NCBI GenBank assembly: GCA_039545355.1
Contig: BCJJ01000005.1
Span: 805,008 to 869,007, forward strand
DNA: 64,000 nucleotides
Reading direction: 5' to 3'
DNA from: Trichosporon coremiiforme
Taxonomy: Eukaryota; Basidiomycota; Tremellomycetes; Trichosporonales; Trichosporonaceae
The notes beneath the pieces are model-generated. The model was given only the letters and a program-made list of their open reading frames with translations, did no database searches and had not been told where the DNA came from. The translations under genes were made by a program, and so were the position numbers. Below, piece by piece: positions 10,703-22,646 of this stretch. Position 1 is the first letter of the stretch. Each line of letters begins with the position of its first letter.

Positions 10703-12214
10703 TCACTCACAGCCCGCGTTCGCAAGCCACTCCTTCGTCTTTGCGCACCTCGGGTTCGTGCACCCCGGGCAACGGAGGAGGAGCTGCGAGCTGGCGGGGG
10801 CAATCCTTCCGGAATCATAGTCCTTCAAGTGCTTGCTCACAATATCGGCAAGGGCGCGGATGAAGATAGGCGATCCGTTCAGAGACTCGGCACGCTCAAG
10901 ACGCACGCCGAGCTTGTCTGCGTCCTCCTTGACCTCGATGTCGAGCTCGTACAGCGTCTCGATGTGGTCGCTCGTGAACGCAACGGGCACAAGGAGGATG
11001 TTCTTCTGCCCCTGCTTCGCCAGGCCCTCGATCGCCTTCGCCGTCTGGGGTCCCTGCCACGCCTTCGGGCCCACTTTTGACTGCCACGTCAGGCGGTAGC
11101 TGAGATTAGCTGTGAACGAGGACCAAGTAGCTAAGGCTGTAGAGCCCATGGGCACCGGGGGACTCACGGATTTGAGAAACCGAGCTCCTCCATGATGGCG
11201 TGCACCGTCGCGGCGACTTCGGGCGTGTACGGGTCTCCGCGGCTGAATGTCAGCTACATCACCGCACAACAGCTCACTTGACAATCTCGATGGGGAGGGA
11301 GTGGGCGGAGAAGAGGATGACGACATTGTTCCTCTCGTAGTCGGGGAACTTCTCGAGCGCGTGTCGGATATTGTTCGCGAACGCCTTGACGAGCCCACGG
11401 TCAGCAGGCCACCGGTCGATGGTGCTCCACTCAATCTCGCCATTGGCGCCCCAGCCCTGCTTCTTCGCGACGCGATAGAGCTCGTTCAAGCTCGAGCCAG
11501 TGGTAGAGCACGAGTACTGCGGGTACTGCGTGAATGCGACGGCGCGGCGGACGCCGTCCGCCTGCATCTGCTGCAGCGCCGTCTCGGTCAGCGGCTCAGC
11601 GTACCGGAACGCAATGTAGGGTTTGTGAGGCGCCGACTCGGGGTTCAGCTCGTCGAGAAGCGCACACATCCCTTCTCCCTGCTTCTCGGTCCAGGAGCGG
11701 ATTGGCGAACCGCCGCCAATCTCTTTGTACTGCTCCTCGATCTTGGGCGTTCGTCGCTTCGCGATCACGGGCGCGAGCACCTTCTGCATCGGAAGCGGGA
11801 TCAGGTCGCTGTCGTGGAACAGGCGAGAGAGGAAGGAGTGCACCTCGGGGAGCTGCCGTCAGCAGGGTTACACTACGTTGCGGCGCTGGAGCGGAATCGT
11901 CATGACCGGATTTAGCCACGGACGCCGCACTCACCGTAGACGGTCCACCCATGTTCATCATGAGAACGCCTGCATGTTAGTTATCGCTCTGCTGGTACAG
12001 GCCGTTGTGACTGACCTGTCGGACTGGTCGTCAGTTCTTCTACTCGAAGTGAACTTTTCAGGGCGGGTGGACACATGTCGGGCGCCCAGAAAACAACTCA
12101 CGGCTTAGTCTCATCTTTTGATGGGGCGCTGCGGACAGTCGCAAGCCCACGGGCGACAAGAGGGGCGGCGAGGCGCGTCCTGGAGGCGCTCGTAGCTGGA
12201 CGGAGGACGAGCAT
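10703..12214 (-). CDS. HEM15: Ferrochelatase, mitochondrial, [2Fe-2S]-type
   Basis: Six exons, 12214-12102, 12023-12016 (8-nt microexon), 11969-11935, 11852-11278, 11242-11168 and 11099-10703, encode 400 residues. The N-terminus is Arg/Ser/Ala-rich without acids, as expected for a mitochondrial presequence. The mature part contains [50 protein letters not shown] and [16 protein letters not shown]. These are the core motifs of the enzyme that inserts Fe2+ into protoporphyrin IX, the last step of haem synthesis at the matrix face of the inner membrane. The C-terminal CPGCTNPRC plus the Cys in QYSCST correspond to the four ligands of the [2Fe-2S] cluster in animal enzymes. Budding yeast lacks this cluster. 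It is divergent from NUP188. Confidence 0.95.
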
Positions 12215-12606
12215 GGTGTCGTGGAGAGGAGGGAGGAAGGACAACACGACAAATGTAGATCTGCTCCGGCGATGACGGTGGTCACCAGTGCCCGGTCACC
12301 GACCCCGGCTTTTCCAGGCCTAGGTGCGGCATTCTCCTGAACCTTGGCCCGGCTCGTTTCAGCGACTGACGTCGCGGCCAGTTGTCATAAGTCGTGACTG
12401 TCACGTGCCTCGCACCCAGGTGGAGGCCGGTTGGATTAAAATCAAAAACACCCAGAAGAAATTGCCACGAGGGATGATGCCCTCCGCCAGAGATTGAGCT
12501 CATCGATGTTTTGGAAGCTGGGTCCACCGGAAGCCCAGCGATACGGGTGGTTATTGACCAACTCCTTACCAGCAACCCGCGCGCCGCAACAGACAACAAG
12601 GCAGCC
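12215..12606. promoter_or_regulatory. Divergent promoter region HEM15 / NUP188
   Basis: This 392-base region lies between the two starts. No TATA box or repeat stands out. It should contain both promoters. Confidence 0.4.
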
Positions 12607-15600
12607 ATGGTTGCCCCACAGGCGAAGGGAAATGGCCTCGAGCCAGAGGACTACCTCTTGTAAGCTCGCGCTATCCGTCACTAGCTAACCCCAGGCCGTT
12701 GTCTACCATCCGCGATACGCTTGTCCGCCCTGATGGTGAGCGCCACCTGCCCAAGTCCAAGGTGTCCTCGCTGTTAAAGCACAACCTTGACCGCTTCGAC
12801 AAGCCATGGGAGCCGTTCAAGGCTTCGTCATCGTCGTCGTCCAGCGTACTCTCGAAGCCGACGGTCACCGTGCCGAACACGGAGCTCACGCTCGAGGTCG
12901 ACCCGGCGTCCAAGGCCTTCGCCGAGCGCCTCGTGAAGGAGACGGGCATCGACGAGCTCACGGCGCTCATGTTCTGGAAGTCTTATGCGCTGCACTCGCT
13001 CGAGGACGTCGATCCGCAGCCGGGGCAGAGCGAGGAGGACGCCGTGTTCGAGCGCCTCCTGCTCTGGTACGAGCAGCAGCTCCTCGCCGTACCGCAGATC
13101 ATCATGGCGTTGTACGCCCCGGCAGCGAACCCGAAGGGATACGAGGAGGTCGCCGAGGAGCTTAGGAAGGTTATCCTCGGAGACCAGTCGCAGTTCATCG
13201 AGAAGACGTTCCGCGCATTCTCGCAGCTCGCGCAGAAGCCGATAGACCCGAGGAGTACCCGGCCATTGTTCTGGTGAGCTGATGAGGCAATGTTTCGAAG
13301 CTGACATCCCAGGACCACCTTTCAACTGCGACAACAGGAGGCGCTGCTCGACCTCCTGTTCTTGACGCTGTACCAGTTCACGACACGACCAGCCGCCGTC
13401 TCCGAGGCGCTCATAAAGGGCGCCGTCCTGTCCAACTTTGGCACGGCGCAGGCCAACGCGGAGATCTGGGACAACGACGCCGAGTGTCAGCGCCTACTCT
13501 ACCGCATCCGCGATCTCATGGTCATCATTGCAGTTGAGGCGATGTGTCTCGCGCAGATCGTCTCGCCGGAATCCGATGAGGACGACAACCGCTTCGGTGC
13601 GACGCTGCTGCATAGCCGGGACAGGATTCATGCCGTGCACCAGTTCCTGATGGAGCAGTCGGAGGACCTGGAGGGAGAGCACGCCGACGACCTCGTCTTC
13701 CCCGCGTGGCCGATGCCGGTGCTCTGTCTTGCGTGGAGCATCGTCCTCCGCTCTCTGCCCGCCAACCTGCAGCCGCCGTCGGGTGACTACTTCCAGCTCG
13801 ACACGGGAGAGATGGGGGACGACGGAGAGCCGGACGTCTACATCGCCGTCGCGAACCGCGCACTCCGCCTGTCGTCGGGTCTCTTCCCGTGGCTCGAGGT
13901 CATCCTACAAGGACCGTTGTTTGAGGGCGCGAAGGACGCCTTCTCTGGAGACCTCGCTGTCGACATGGCTGCGCTCCGACGCAGTCCGCTGAAAGGTGAG
14001 CTTTTGTTTTTTTGATTCTAAGCTAACGGCAGACTTGCTGATCGGACTCGCCGAGATGGTCCACGTGGATGCGATCGTCGACCGAGGGGGGCTGTACCGC
14101 GCCTGGGAACTTCTGTTTGGAGGTGGCTCGCCAGAGACGTCCACGTCCCTGACGACGAACTATTGGAACGTCGACTTTGTCTACGACGACCGCCGCGCGA
14201 TCCTCGACCAATCGCGCTTCCCGCGGGATCCGATGCATCTCCCCCAGCTGCTTGCTGCTCTCACCGGAGTCAGCTCCGACGAGGAGCTCGACCTCGCCGA
14301 GATCGCCACCGACACCGTCCCCGAGGTCTACGAGTACCTGAACAACCTCCCCACCGTCACCGTGATCGCCCCGCCAAAGACCTTTACGGGCGTCGCCGTA
14401 GAGGACGGCAAGCTGATCGTGGAGGCTAGAGTCGACTACGAGCTCCCTGGCGGTGTCGTGATTCCGAGAAGAACACGAGGTGTCGTCATCTCGAACCAGA
14501 ACGACGAGGACACGGTAGTCTCGTGGCGCTTCCACCAGCCGTGTTTGTCACTGCTCGTTGAGATTCTCCGTGTCGCTGCCGGCCTTTCGCCGCGGAAACA
14601 CATCGTTGAGGGCGCTCGCAAGCTGTCGCTCGTCGATCTCGGTGTGCAGGGCGAGCTGCCCAAGATCCTCGCGGTCGGACTCAAGCTCATTCGCTGTGTG
14701 TTGCGGTCACCGCACATTGCCCGCCGGGTCGTCGACGAGTCATCATTTTCTGGCGACGAGTTCCGCGGCAAGCCGTTACTCGACCTCGCTCTCGCTGTCG
14801 TCAGCAGCCGTACTGACATCTCGGCGGCCAAGTACGCCATCGACATCCTCGAGTCGCTGCTTCTCACCGGAGACGATAATATCTGGGCCGCGTTCCGCGC
14901 GTCCGGTTTCTTTGACTCGCACACCCGCCGACAGGCTAGCGTCGCCACGCTGATCCAGTCTGACGCCAAGCGCGGACACCAGGGACTGACGATCGCTGTG
15001 CTCCGCCTCGTCCGCAGCCTGGCTTCCGCCAACGCCGGCGATCCCCACGTTGTCCGTGCCGCCGTGAAGCTCGTCATGTCCGAGATCTGGTCCCAGTTCA
15101 GCGCCTGGCGGTACCGTGACGTGTCGAAGCGGTACGAGATCGCCGCCATCCTGCTCGCCATCTTTGACGGTGTGCTGAGGCACCCTGTCGGCGCGGACGG
15201 AAAGTCGCCTACCCCTGCTGCGGCTTATCTCATCGAGGCCTTCATTACCGGTGCTTCGCCCCTGACGTACAAGCCTATGATTGACATCTTCACGCAATCT
15301 ACGCAGCTCGGCACGAAGATGATCCAGTCGCGCCGTTGGACTGAGGCCGCCTCCATCTTCGAGACGTACGACCACGCCGCGTCTCTGCTCGCGAACCTCG
15401 TCCGCATCGCGCCGTCGCTCCACATCTCGGGCAGCGCGCTGCCGTACTCTGTCTTCGCGTCTACTGTCGTCCTCAACGGTGGTGACAAGATTCAGCTCGT
15501 TGACCACCTGTTCGAGCTCATTACCCAGCCTTTCCTCGGTAGCACGAGCGTGCGCCTCACGCTCCGCCTTCTCCGCGTTTATCTCGAGACGACCGCCCAG

Positions 15601-18126
15601 GACGCTCAGCGCCCCTCCCTCTCCGGTATGCTCCGCGACACGAAAAAGACCTGCACTGGTCTCGCCGAGCTCGCGTTCAACTCTGCCGTCGGAGACGTTA
15701 AACCCGAGGCCTGGTCGCTCCTCAGCGTTATCTTGGCTACCCAGCCGGGATGCGCCAGCTTCTGCGTCGGCCAGCCGAAGGACGGGAAAGTTGATGGTCC
15801 GCTAAAGATGGCCGTCGAAGAGGTGCTGAACTGGAAGCAGCTCCTGCGCGAGGGTCCGCGCGCCCTGGCCGCTGTGCTTGGCTACTGCCAGTCTGCGTCC
15901 CAATCTCCGAGCGGCAGCAAGGGTGTCGCTGCGCTCAGGAGCAACGGTGACTTCTGGCAGGCCGTCCATGATGTCGCTGTCAAGAACATTCCCCGGCCGT
16001 CCAGCCTGTCTGAGAACCTCGTCGAGGACATCGCCGACTACTCGTATTCGGTGCAGGCCAAGGCCAACGCGACCGCGCTGCTCGCCACCGAGCTCGCCCT
16101 CATCATTGAGGAGGACGGCGTCGAGACCAAGGCGCAGTCGCTGACCCTGTCGCTGTTCCGCAACCCTGAGGCGCTGCAGGATGTTGCCGTCGCTGCCATC
16201 CGCACCTCGTGCGATCCCGCGCTGCACGCTGGTGAGGCTGCCGCCCTCGAGTCGAACGGCATCGAGATCATCTGCCTGCGTACGATCCAGCTCCCGAACG
16301 AGCGCATCTACGGCGCCAACTATCTGTACGACGGTATCCCCGAGATCTACGACGACCCGGAGCGCCACGCCGCTGTTGCGCGCAGCCTAGCGTTCCTGAA
16401 CCTGAACTGGTCGCAGCTGGACGCCGACATTGGCCTGACCAAGGCCTTCCGCCTGCTGACCGACGTCGCGCTCACGTGGACTGAGGGCGACAGCCTCGCT
16501 GCCAAGGCGACGCTGCGTGCCGCCATCGCCGTCGCCACCGAGATCGCTAACGAGGATCAGGGCGGCGACGTCATGCTCGCGATCCAAACTGAGCGTCTTA
16601 ACGTTCTCGCCGCGCTCCTCGACACAGCCCTGGACCCCGAGATGGACGCGCCGACGAACGCAGCAGCGAAGGATCTGGCCGAGGGTATCCGCAAGATTGT
16701 CGAGAGCCAGCTGTTCCCGCCACTGATCTCGCTGCGCCACCCGGAGCTGCCGGCCATCCACCGCCCGGTACTTCGCATCCTGTGCCTCTTGTGTCAGGCC
16801 AAGGTCGCAAACGTCGCGGACGAGGTGCGCGCGGTGCTGTTCGACAGTGGCGCGCGCGTGGCGCTCGATGCAGCGGATATCGTGCTCGACTATATCATGC
16901 GTGACGCGCAGCCGAGTGCAGGCGAGGACCTCGCGCTCATTGTCAACTTCCTCTGCGAGCTGAGCCGCATCGAGGACAACGTGCACATCTGGATCGACTA
17001 CCTGCAGTATGTGAACCTGATCCCGCACAGCTTGCAGGTTCTAGTCGCCTCAACCAGTGTCAACGTCACGCTGCCCGCGCACTTCCACACGATTCTGCTC
17101 CTGCACCTCGCCATCGCGGCGAACCCGGCCACAGCCGAAAAGCTCGTCGTGAACGGCGTCATGCCGGCTTACAGCGACAACATTGTCGCCGTCGCCGCCG
17201 AGCAAGGCAACATCCAGCCCGACGCGTCCGAAGGCTCGCTGCACCGCGCGTGGCGCGGCATGCTCCTGGTCGTGACTGCGCTCTTGACGTCTCTGTCAAA
17301 GGCTGCCTCCTTTGCGCGCGCAGACGTACACCCGTGGGTGCGCCTCGTGCTGCCGCAGCTGCTGAACGCATTGGATTGGGACGGCGAGTCAATCCTTTCG
17401 ACGCCTGCGCTTGAGGAGCTCGTCCTGGCCACCGACATCTTCTACGGCATGTCCTGCGCCGCGGCCGAAGTCACCGCCGCCCAGGGCAATCCCGGTGCCG
17501 AGCTCCTACGCACGATCGCGCCGAGCGACATTGCCTTAATCAAGGGCATAAACGAGGCTCTATCTCATCCGCACCGGTTCGTCGCGCTGATCGTCCCGAG
17601 TGACGATGAGGAGCGCGTCGCGCTGGAGCTCGAAGTCGGTAAGTTGGAGAACGTAGCCAACATCGACCTGCTCAGCCCGACGACGCCAGTCATCGCGTCA
17701 CGCACGGCCCAGCTCGTCGCCGCGGCGCGCACAACCCTCCTCACGCTCGTGAACCTGACGCGTGCGTGGGAATTGCTCGAAGGAGCCGACCCAAGGCCGG
17801 ACCAGCTCATCCCATTCGACGACGAACACCTGCTCTCGGCCGCCGACGATCCCCTCGGCGCAATCACCACGCTCCTGGGCTATCTCCTGCAGCTCAAGTC
17901 TCCCGCCGCGGAGCAGGCGGCAGAGGCGGCGGCGCTGCTGGCTCTGACTCAGCTGGCCGCGCGCGCCGTCTTGGCGCCCGTGGATGAGAACTCGGGCAGT
18001 AGGGCCGGGACGGTGAGGGAGCAGCTGGCAGCTGACCTTGTGGCGAGCCTGAAACAGAGGCCAGAGGGGACGTTTAGGGCCCTGGCGGGCATTGCGGAGA
18101 GGGAGTTTGAGAAGGCGGAGGAGTAG
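12607..18126 (+). CDS. NUP188: Nucleoporin Nup188
   Basis: Four exons, 12607-12659, 12695-13273, 13313-13995 and 14033-18126, are separated by 35-39-nt introns and encode 1802 residues. That is the expected size for Nup188 (about 1650-1750 in other eukaryotes). The protein is almost entirely alpha-helical and Leu/Ala-rich, without FG repeats. The N-terminal region contains LRQQEALLDLLFLTLYQF, MVIIAVEAMCLAQI and FPAWPMPVLCLAWSIVLRSL. These align by eye with helices of the Nup188 N-terminal solenoid. The family forms part of the inner ring of the nuclear pore as an alternative partner to Nup192/Nup205. I prefer Nup188 over Nup192 from the N-terminal motifs; the two are distant relatives, so a small doubt remains. 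Confidence 0.8.
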
Positions 18127-18386
18127 ACGAGCCGAATTCGAGCGCAGCGAGGATTCCCGCGGATCTCCGTTGAGGAGAAGTAGAGGAGAGAGAGAGAGAG
18201 CGAGAGAGTGAGAGCAGGGAGAAGAAGCTTAGAACCTGTTGTAATACTGCATGGTGCCTCCGGCCCATAACATTCAATGCATGCGTTAATCATACTGTCA
18301 CCCTTTCTTCCTGTTCTTTTCCGGCCTGCTCACCACCTTCGACAATGCGTCGGATCTTGTCCATTTGATCGTTGATCTGCCCAATT

Positions 18387-18680
18387 TCACGGCGCATCAC
18401 GGCGCATCTCGGCCAACGCCTCTATCCTTGCTGCCTCCAGCCCTGCCTCCAACTCTGTTGTTCTTTGTTGTCGTTCTTCGATGCGACTCAGCCGCTCCAG
18501 CACATTTCGTTGTGTTCGTTCAATAGCGGCGAGACGATTATCAAGTCTCTGCTTTTCGGTCAAGTTGCGCCAGTGGTCCGTCTTCGACACCCCCGGCGGC
18601 GCGTGGGCGGGAGTTCCTCGGATGGGGCGGGGAGAAAGCCGGAACGAGGACGCTGGGCTGCTGCCGCACACTATGATCAT
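18387..18680 (-). CDS. Short coiled-coil ORF, probably truncated by a 10-bp duplication
   Basis: The frame gives 97 residues. After a loose Pro/Ser-rich start comes a charged helical segment (DHWRNLTEKQRLDNRLAAIE, then ERLSRIEERQQ) with coiled-coil character. It ends at a TGA created by a perfect 10-bp tandem duplication at about 18388-18407. If only one copy were present, the frame would stay open to the TGA at 18292-18290, for about 126 residues, and continue as coiled coil (IGQINDQMDKIRRIVEG). So either the gene is recently frameshifted, the allele or assembly has an error, or the frame is not a gene. The NRLA-type start faintly recalls fungal bZIP basic regions, but the required Asn/Arg spacing is not convincing. 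No function is assigned. Confidence 0.4.
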   Translation of the reverse strand: MIIVCGSSPASSFRLSPRPIRGTPAHAPPGVSKTDHWRNLTEKQRLDNRLAAIERTQRNVLERLSRIEERQQRTTELEAGLEAARIEALAEMRRDAP

Positions 18681-19577
18681 GCCGCCGCGTGGTCGGGAGT
18701 TGGGTGATGACGTGGTTGTTCGTATGTGCTGTACTGTGTGCAGTGTGTTGGGTTATGGGTTATGGATTGAGGTGAGTAGTTGGAGAGCTGCTTATGTAGG
18801 ACTCAGTGACTGTGATCGAGTCAACAAGGCGAGTTGATAACATTGATAGCCGTGGTTGGTGAGTGGACTAGTGGCTGTCAGTCGACGAGTGTGGCGGACA
18901 AGTCAGGTTAGCGAGAAAACTGAGGTCAGCTATCGGAGCACGGCGGCAGCTCACTCTTAATGCTATTGCTGTGGTAGGCTTCACGCGCATACTACATGGT
19001 GCCTCCCTTTCTGACAGCTGAGTGCGTTAGCTGAAGGCCTCGACAGCCCTGTTGTCAGCTGAGAGCAACCTGCTATTCTCCAGCTCACCCCACTGCTACT
19101 CGGATTCATTAATCTGTCGCGCACAGGTCACAGCTTCACAGCTTACTGACGTAAGGGGAACTGGAGCTGCAGACTATTTATTGGTTAGCCCGTGCAAGAA
19201 GGCTAATTACCTTGGCTTCGTGATGTTAGTAGGAAGTCTGAGAAGACACTTCATAGTCAGCTGAGAGTTATGACGCGCGCTGAGGCCACAGCCGCGCCCT
19301 GTCAGAAGGAACTGCCAGCTGAGGTCGATGCTTGATCTTGGTCGAGCGACAGGTTGTCAAGTGTGCGGATGTGAAGAGCAGTCAAAGACGGCACTGAGTT
19401 AGCTGTAAATACTGCATTCCAGCGAGGCAGTGTGCAGCCTTCGTCGATGAGTGAGCGGAAGGGAATGCTCTGTGAGGGCGCAGAGGTCGACGGACGCAAC
19501 AGCAACACCACCGCCTGTGCAACAATTTCGATGCGAAAGCGAATATCCCGTATGCCATAAGTCTACAAAGTCTATAA
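18681..19577. other. Gene-free interval
   Basis: This is about 0.9 kb with only short random frames. It is AT-richer than the genes and contains many scattered GTCAGCTGA-like words that resemble intron 3' ends. I could not join them into a coding model. Confidence 0.5.
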
Positions 19578-22413
19578 TCACCTCCGGCTGACCATCTTCT
19601 CGAGCGCGCTCGTGTCCATAACGTGGAACTCGCCAGTGCTGTTGCCCGAGAAGGCGCCGAGCGCGCCGCCCGACTTGAACTGCCTTCCCTGCTTCCTGAC
19701 GGCCTCGTACATGCGGCGCTCAGTCTCGTTCCTCGCTGTCGTCTCCTTGCCGCCCTTGCGCGGCTCGTCCTCCTCGCCCTCACTGCGCTTGCGCTTGTTG
19801 GACAGCTTGTCCTTGCGCTCCTTCTCTTTCTTGGGCTTGGCGACGGCGGCAGTGGCAGCAGTGGGCGCCTCGCGCAGCGCGAACGCCTTCGCCAGGTGGC
19901 CGAGGTGGATTGACTTGACGTGGAAGAAGCGCTTCTCCTCGATCGGGTGGGTCGAGTAGGCGCGGACGAAAGACGCGAACGCCTTGCGCGCCATAGCGGC
20001 GTTGTTCGGGTCCTCGGGCACCCAGCGCTCGAACGCGAGCTGCACGTCGGTGGCACGCTGCTCGTACTCGTACCCCTTTCCACCGAAGCCGCGCTTCAGC
20101 ACCTCCTCAACGCCGACCTGGGTGAGCTTCACCTTGCTCGTGTCCGTGCCCTCGGCGCGGCCCATCTTGCCCTCGACCCAGGGAACCCACTCGGCCTCGC
20201 TCGGCGCGATGAACGCCCACGCCTCACCGCCTTTACCAGCACGCGCCGTTCGACCGACGCGGTGCACGTACTCGGCCGCACCGCCCTCGGTCGGCAGGTC
20301 GTACTGTACGACGGCACGGACGAGGGGCAGGTCGAGACCACGCGAGGCGACCGACGTCGCGAGCAGGATGGAGGGGTTCGGAGACGGCTCGGCGAAAGCC
20401 TTCAGACTCGCGAGACGCGTCTTCAGCGGCAAAGAGCCGTGAAGACGCTGGATCGTCGTCTTCGGGAACAGAGGCGACTCGAGTGTGATCGCGTCAGCCT
20501 GCGAAGACTTCTTGGTAGCTGCCTTCTTCTTCGGCTTCGCCTCGGCGTCGCTGTCCTCCGAGTTGGAGCCCTCACCCTCAGCGTCAGAACTCTCATCGTC
20601 CTCGTCCTCGTCCTCCTTCGCCGGAGCGGGGCCGCCCATCGTGACACCGCCGAGGAGACGGAAGTGGTAGTCGACCGAGTCGGTCGAGCTGAGGAACACA
20701 ATGACCTTGTTTCCGTTCTCGGCCATTTCGATGTTGGCCCTGTCGGAGACGAGCGAACGGAGAAGTGCGACGAGTGCGACGAGACGGAGCTTGATCGGCG
20801 TCACGACGTACTTCTGCGACAGCTGCGAGGGTGGAGTGAACTTCTCGTCCTGGGGAATCACAATGGCGTTCGCCTCAGCAACGGCGTCGGCGATCTGGTT
20901 CTTCTCCGCCTCTGCCTTCTTGGCACGCGCTTCCTCCTTCTCCTTGTCGGCCGCCTTGAAGAGCACGGGGTCACGGAGAGCAATACCAGCCAGCTTCTCG
21001 ACCTTGGCGTCAACGGTCGCGGAACAGAGCACAGTCTGTCGTCCCCGGTTCCAGTACGGCCATCGCATGAGACCACCGCCCTCCGCGTCCTGCTCCTTCT
21101 CGGCGTTGATCTCGTTCCTTCTCCGTCCGTCGAGCGCCTTGATGATTCCCGTGATCGTCTCCTCGAAACCGAGGTCCATCAGTCGGTCCGCCTCGTCGAG
21201 AACCAGGAACATGCACTTGCCGCACTGGAACGAGGCAGTGTTCTGCAGATGGTCGAGCAGTCGGCCGGGCGTCGAAACAAGAATCGGCACACCCTTGCGC
21301 AGCTTTGCCTTCTCGTGCGTTCGCGTCGAGCCACCGACGAGCAGACCAGAAACGAGCCATCGCGTGTAGTGCTCGTCGTCTGAGTCGTCGTCGTTAGCAG
21401 CCAGAGACATAGTGAGCAGGCTCTCCAACACCTTGCTGATCTGCTGGGCGAGTTCTCGAGTAGGCGCCATGATAATCGCGAGAGTGCCAATTGAGCGGTC
21501 AATGTAACTGAGCTTCGACAACGGCAGGAGAGCCTGGACGATGGGGAGTAGGTAAGCGAGCGTCTTACCGGAACCAGTCTGAGCCTGGATCAGGACATCA
21601 CGCGGAGCGTCGTCAGAGACCTGGAAAGCCGAGTCGTCGCCCTCCTCCTCCTCGTCATCATCTCTTCGCGCGTGCGGGTCGAGCGGGTACGAGAGCATGT
21701 AAGACAGACACGCCTGCTGGATGCCGGTCGGCGCTTTGATCTCGAGCTTGTTCTTCAGGTGGCGGTTGATGAACTTGTGGAGACCGAGACTGGCAAACGA
21801 CGAAGTGTCCACCGGGGCGTTGGTGGGAGCTCCGACCTCAACATGCTCATACTTGACCTTGGGAAGGCGTTGGTACGCAGTGAACAGGGAGGAGACGATC
21901 TGGGGTGCGGCGGGCTTGCTTGGCGCTGCCGGCGCAGCAGCCGTCATGGGGAGTCGAGACGGTCCAGCCCGGGTCTCATAGTCGGAGTCGGAGCCAGAGT
22001 CGGAATCGGAGTCGTTGTCGAATATCGGAGCCTTCGGCAGCTTAACCTTCTGCGGCGGTTGAAGAACTAGCGACTGAGCTGACGGCCGGGCTCCAGGTCG
22101 GGCGACCGGTTTCGGAGCAGGAGCTTGCCGAGTCGGCTCCGGTCGAGGTGCCGGTCGCGACACGTGAGCAGGCTTCGAAGCGGGAGTTGCCGGCTTAGCA
22201 GTCGCCTTCGGAGCTGCTCCGTAATTGGGCTCGGAGTCGAACTTCTTGACGGCTCGTCGGACAGCCTGCTTCTGCTTGACTCTGAATGTCAGCTATGGAT
22301 CTCAATCATTGAGCTTACCTTTCGGTCCACCTTCCACCCTTTTTCGGAGCAAGCTGGCGCTTCAGCACACCCCCGTCGCTGGGAGCTGCGATGTTGAGCT
22401 CGAAGTCGTCCAT
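19578..22413 (-). CDS. DBP7: DEAD-box ATP-dependent RNA helicase Dbp7 (DDX31 family)
   Basis: Two exons, 22413-22319 and 22281-19578, with a 37-nt intron encode 932 residues. The start MDDFELNIAAPSDGG and GGRWTER are typical of the Dbp7 N-terminus. Helicase motifs occur in order: GIQQACLSYML (Q motif), AQTGSGKT (I), PTRELAQQ (Ia), STPGRLLDHL, LDEADRLMDLG (II), CSATVD (III), VIVFLSSTDSVDYHF (IV), ATSVASRGLDLP (V) and HRVGRTARAGKGG (VI). An acidic insertion (~residues 500-545) lies between motifs IV and V, and the C-terminus is Lys-rich. Dbp7/DDX31 acts in the nucleolus during early 60S ribosomal subunit assembly. A large open frame on the opposite strand (about 19.9-21.4 kb) is a codon-bias shadow. 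Confidence 0.92.
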
Positions 22414-22646
22414 GCTTGCTTGGTCGACGGTTGTTGTGACGGCAGCAGAGATGGATCTGATGCAGCCCGAAGTTCTGAAATTCAGAGATACAGTGGCAAC
22501 AATGACGTGTGGTGTGATACAGGGCGGTGCCCCGCCCTCTTTGTCGTCACTTGTCGATCCTCACCGTAGCTCCCACCTTCCTCAACATCCCCTCCCCGAT
22601 ACCCAGCACCGGCCTCCGTCGACCTCCCTGCGAGTGGGCGGGGTTT
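22414..22646. promoter_or_regulatory. Divergent promoter DBP7 / SIN1
   Basis: These 233 bases lie between the ATGs. The frame upstream of the SIN1 ATG stays open but contains no ATG. Confidence 0.4.

Noticed and set aside
18387..18680. Coiled-coil ORF as a bZIP transcription factor
   Set aside because: The Asn and Arg spacing of a bZIP basic region is not met, and the leucine heptads are weak.
19920..21383. 487-codon open frame on the plus strand inside DBP7
   Set aside because: It is antisense to a clear DEAD-box helicase and has the Leu/Arg/Val-rich composition of a reversed GC-rich gene. No domains.
22527..22646. Forty-codon upstream extension of SIN1
   Set aside because: It begins at a GTG, contains no ATG and is pyrimidine-rich leader-like.
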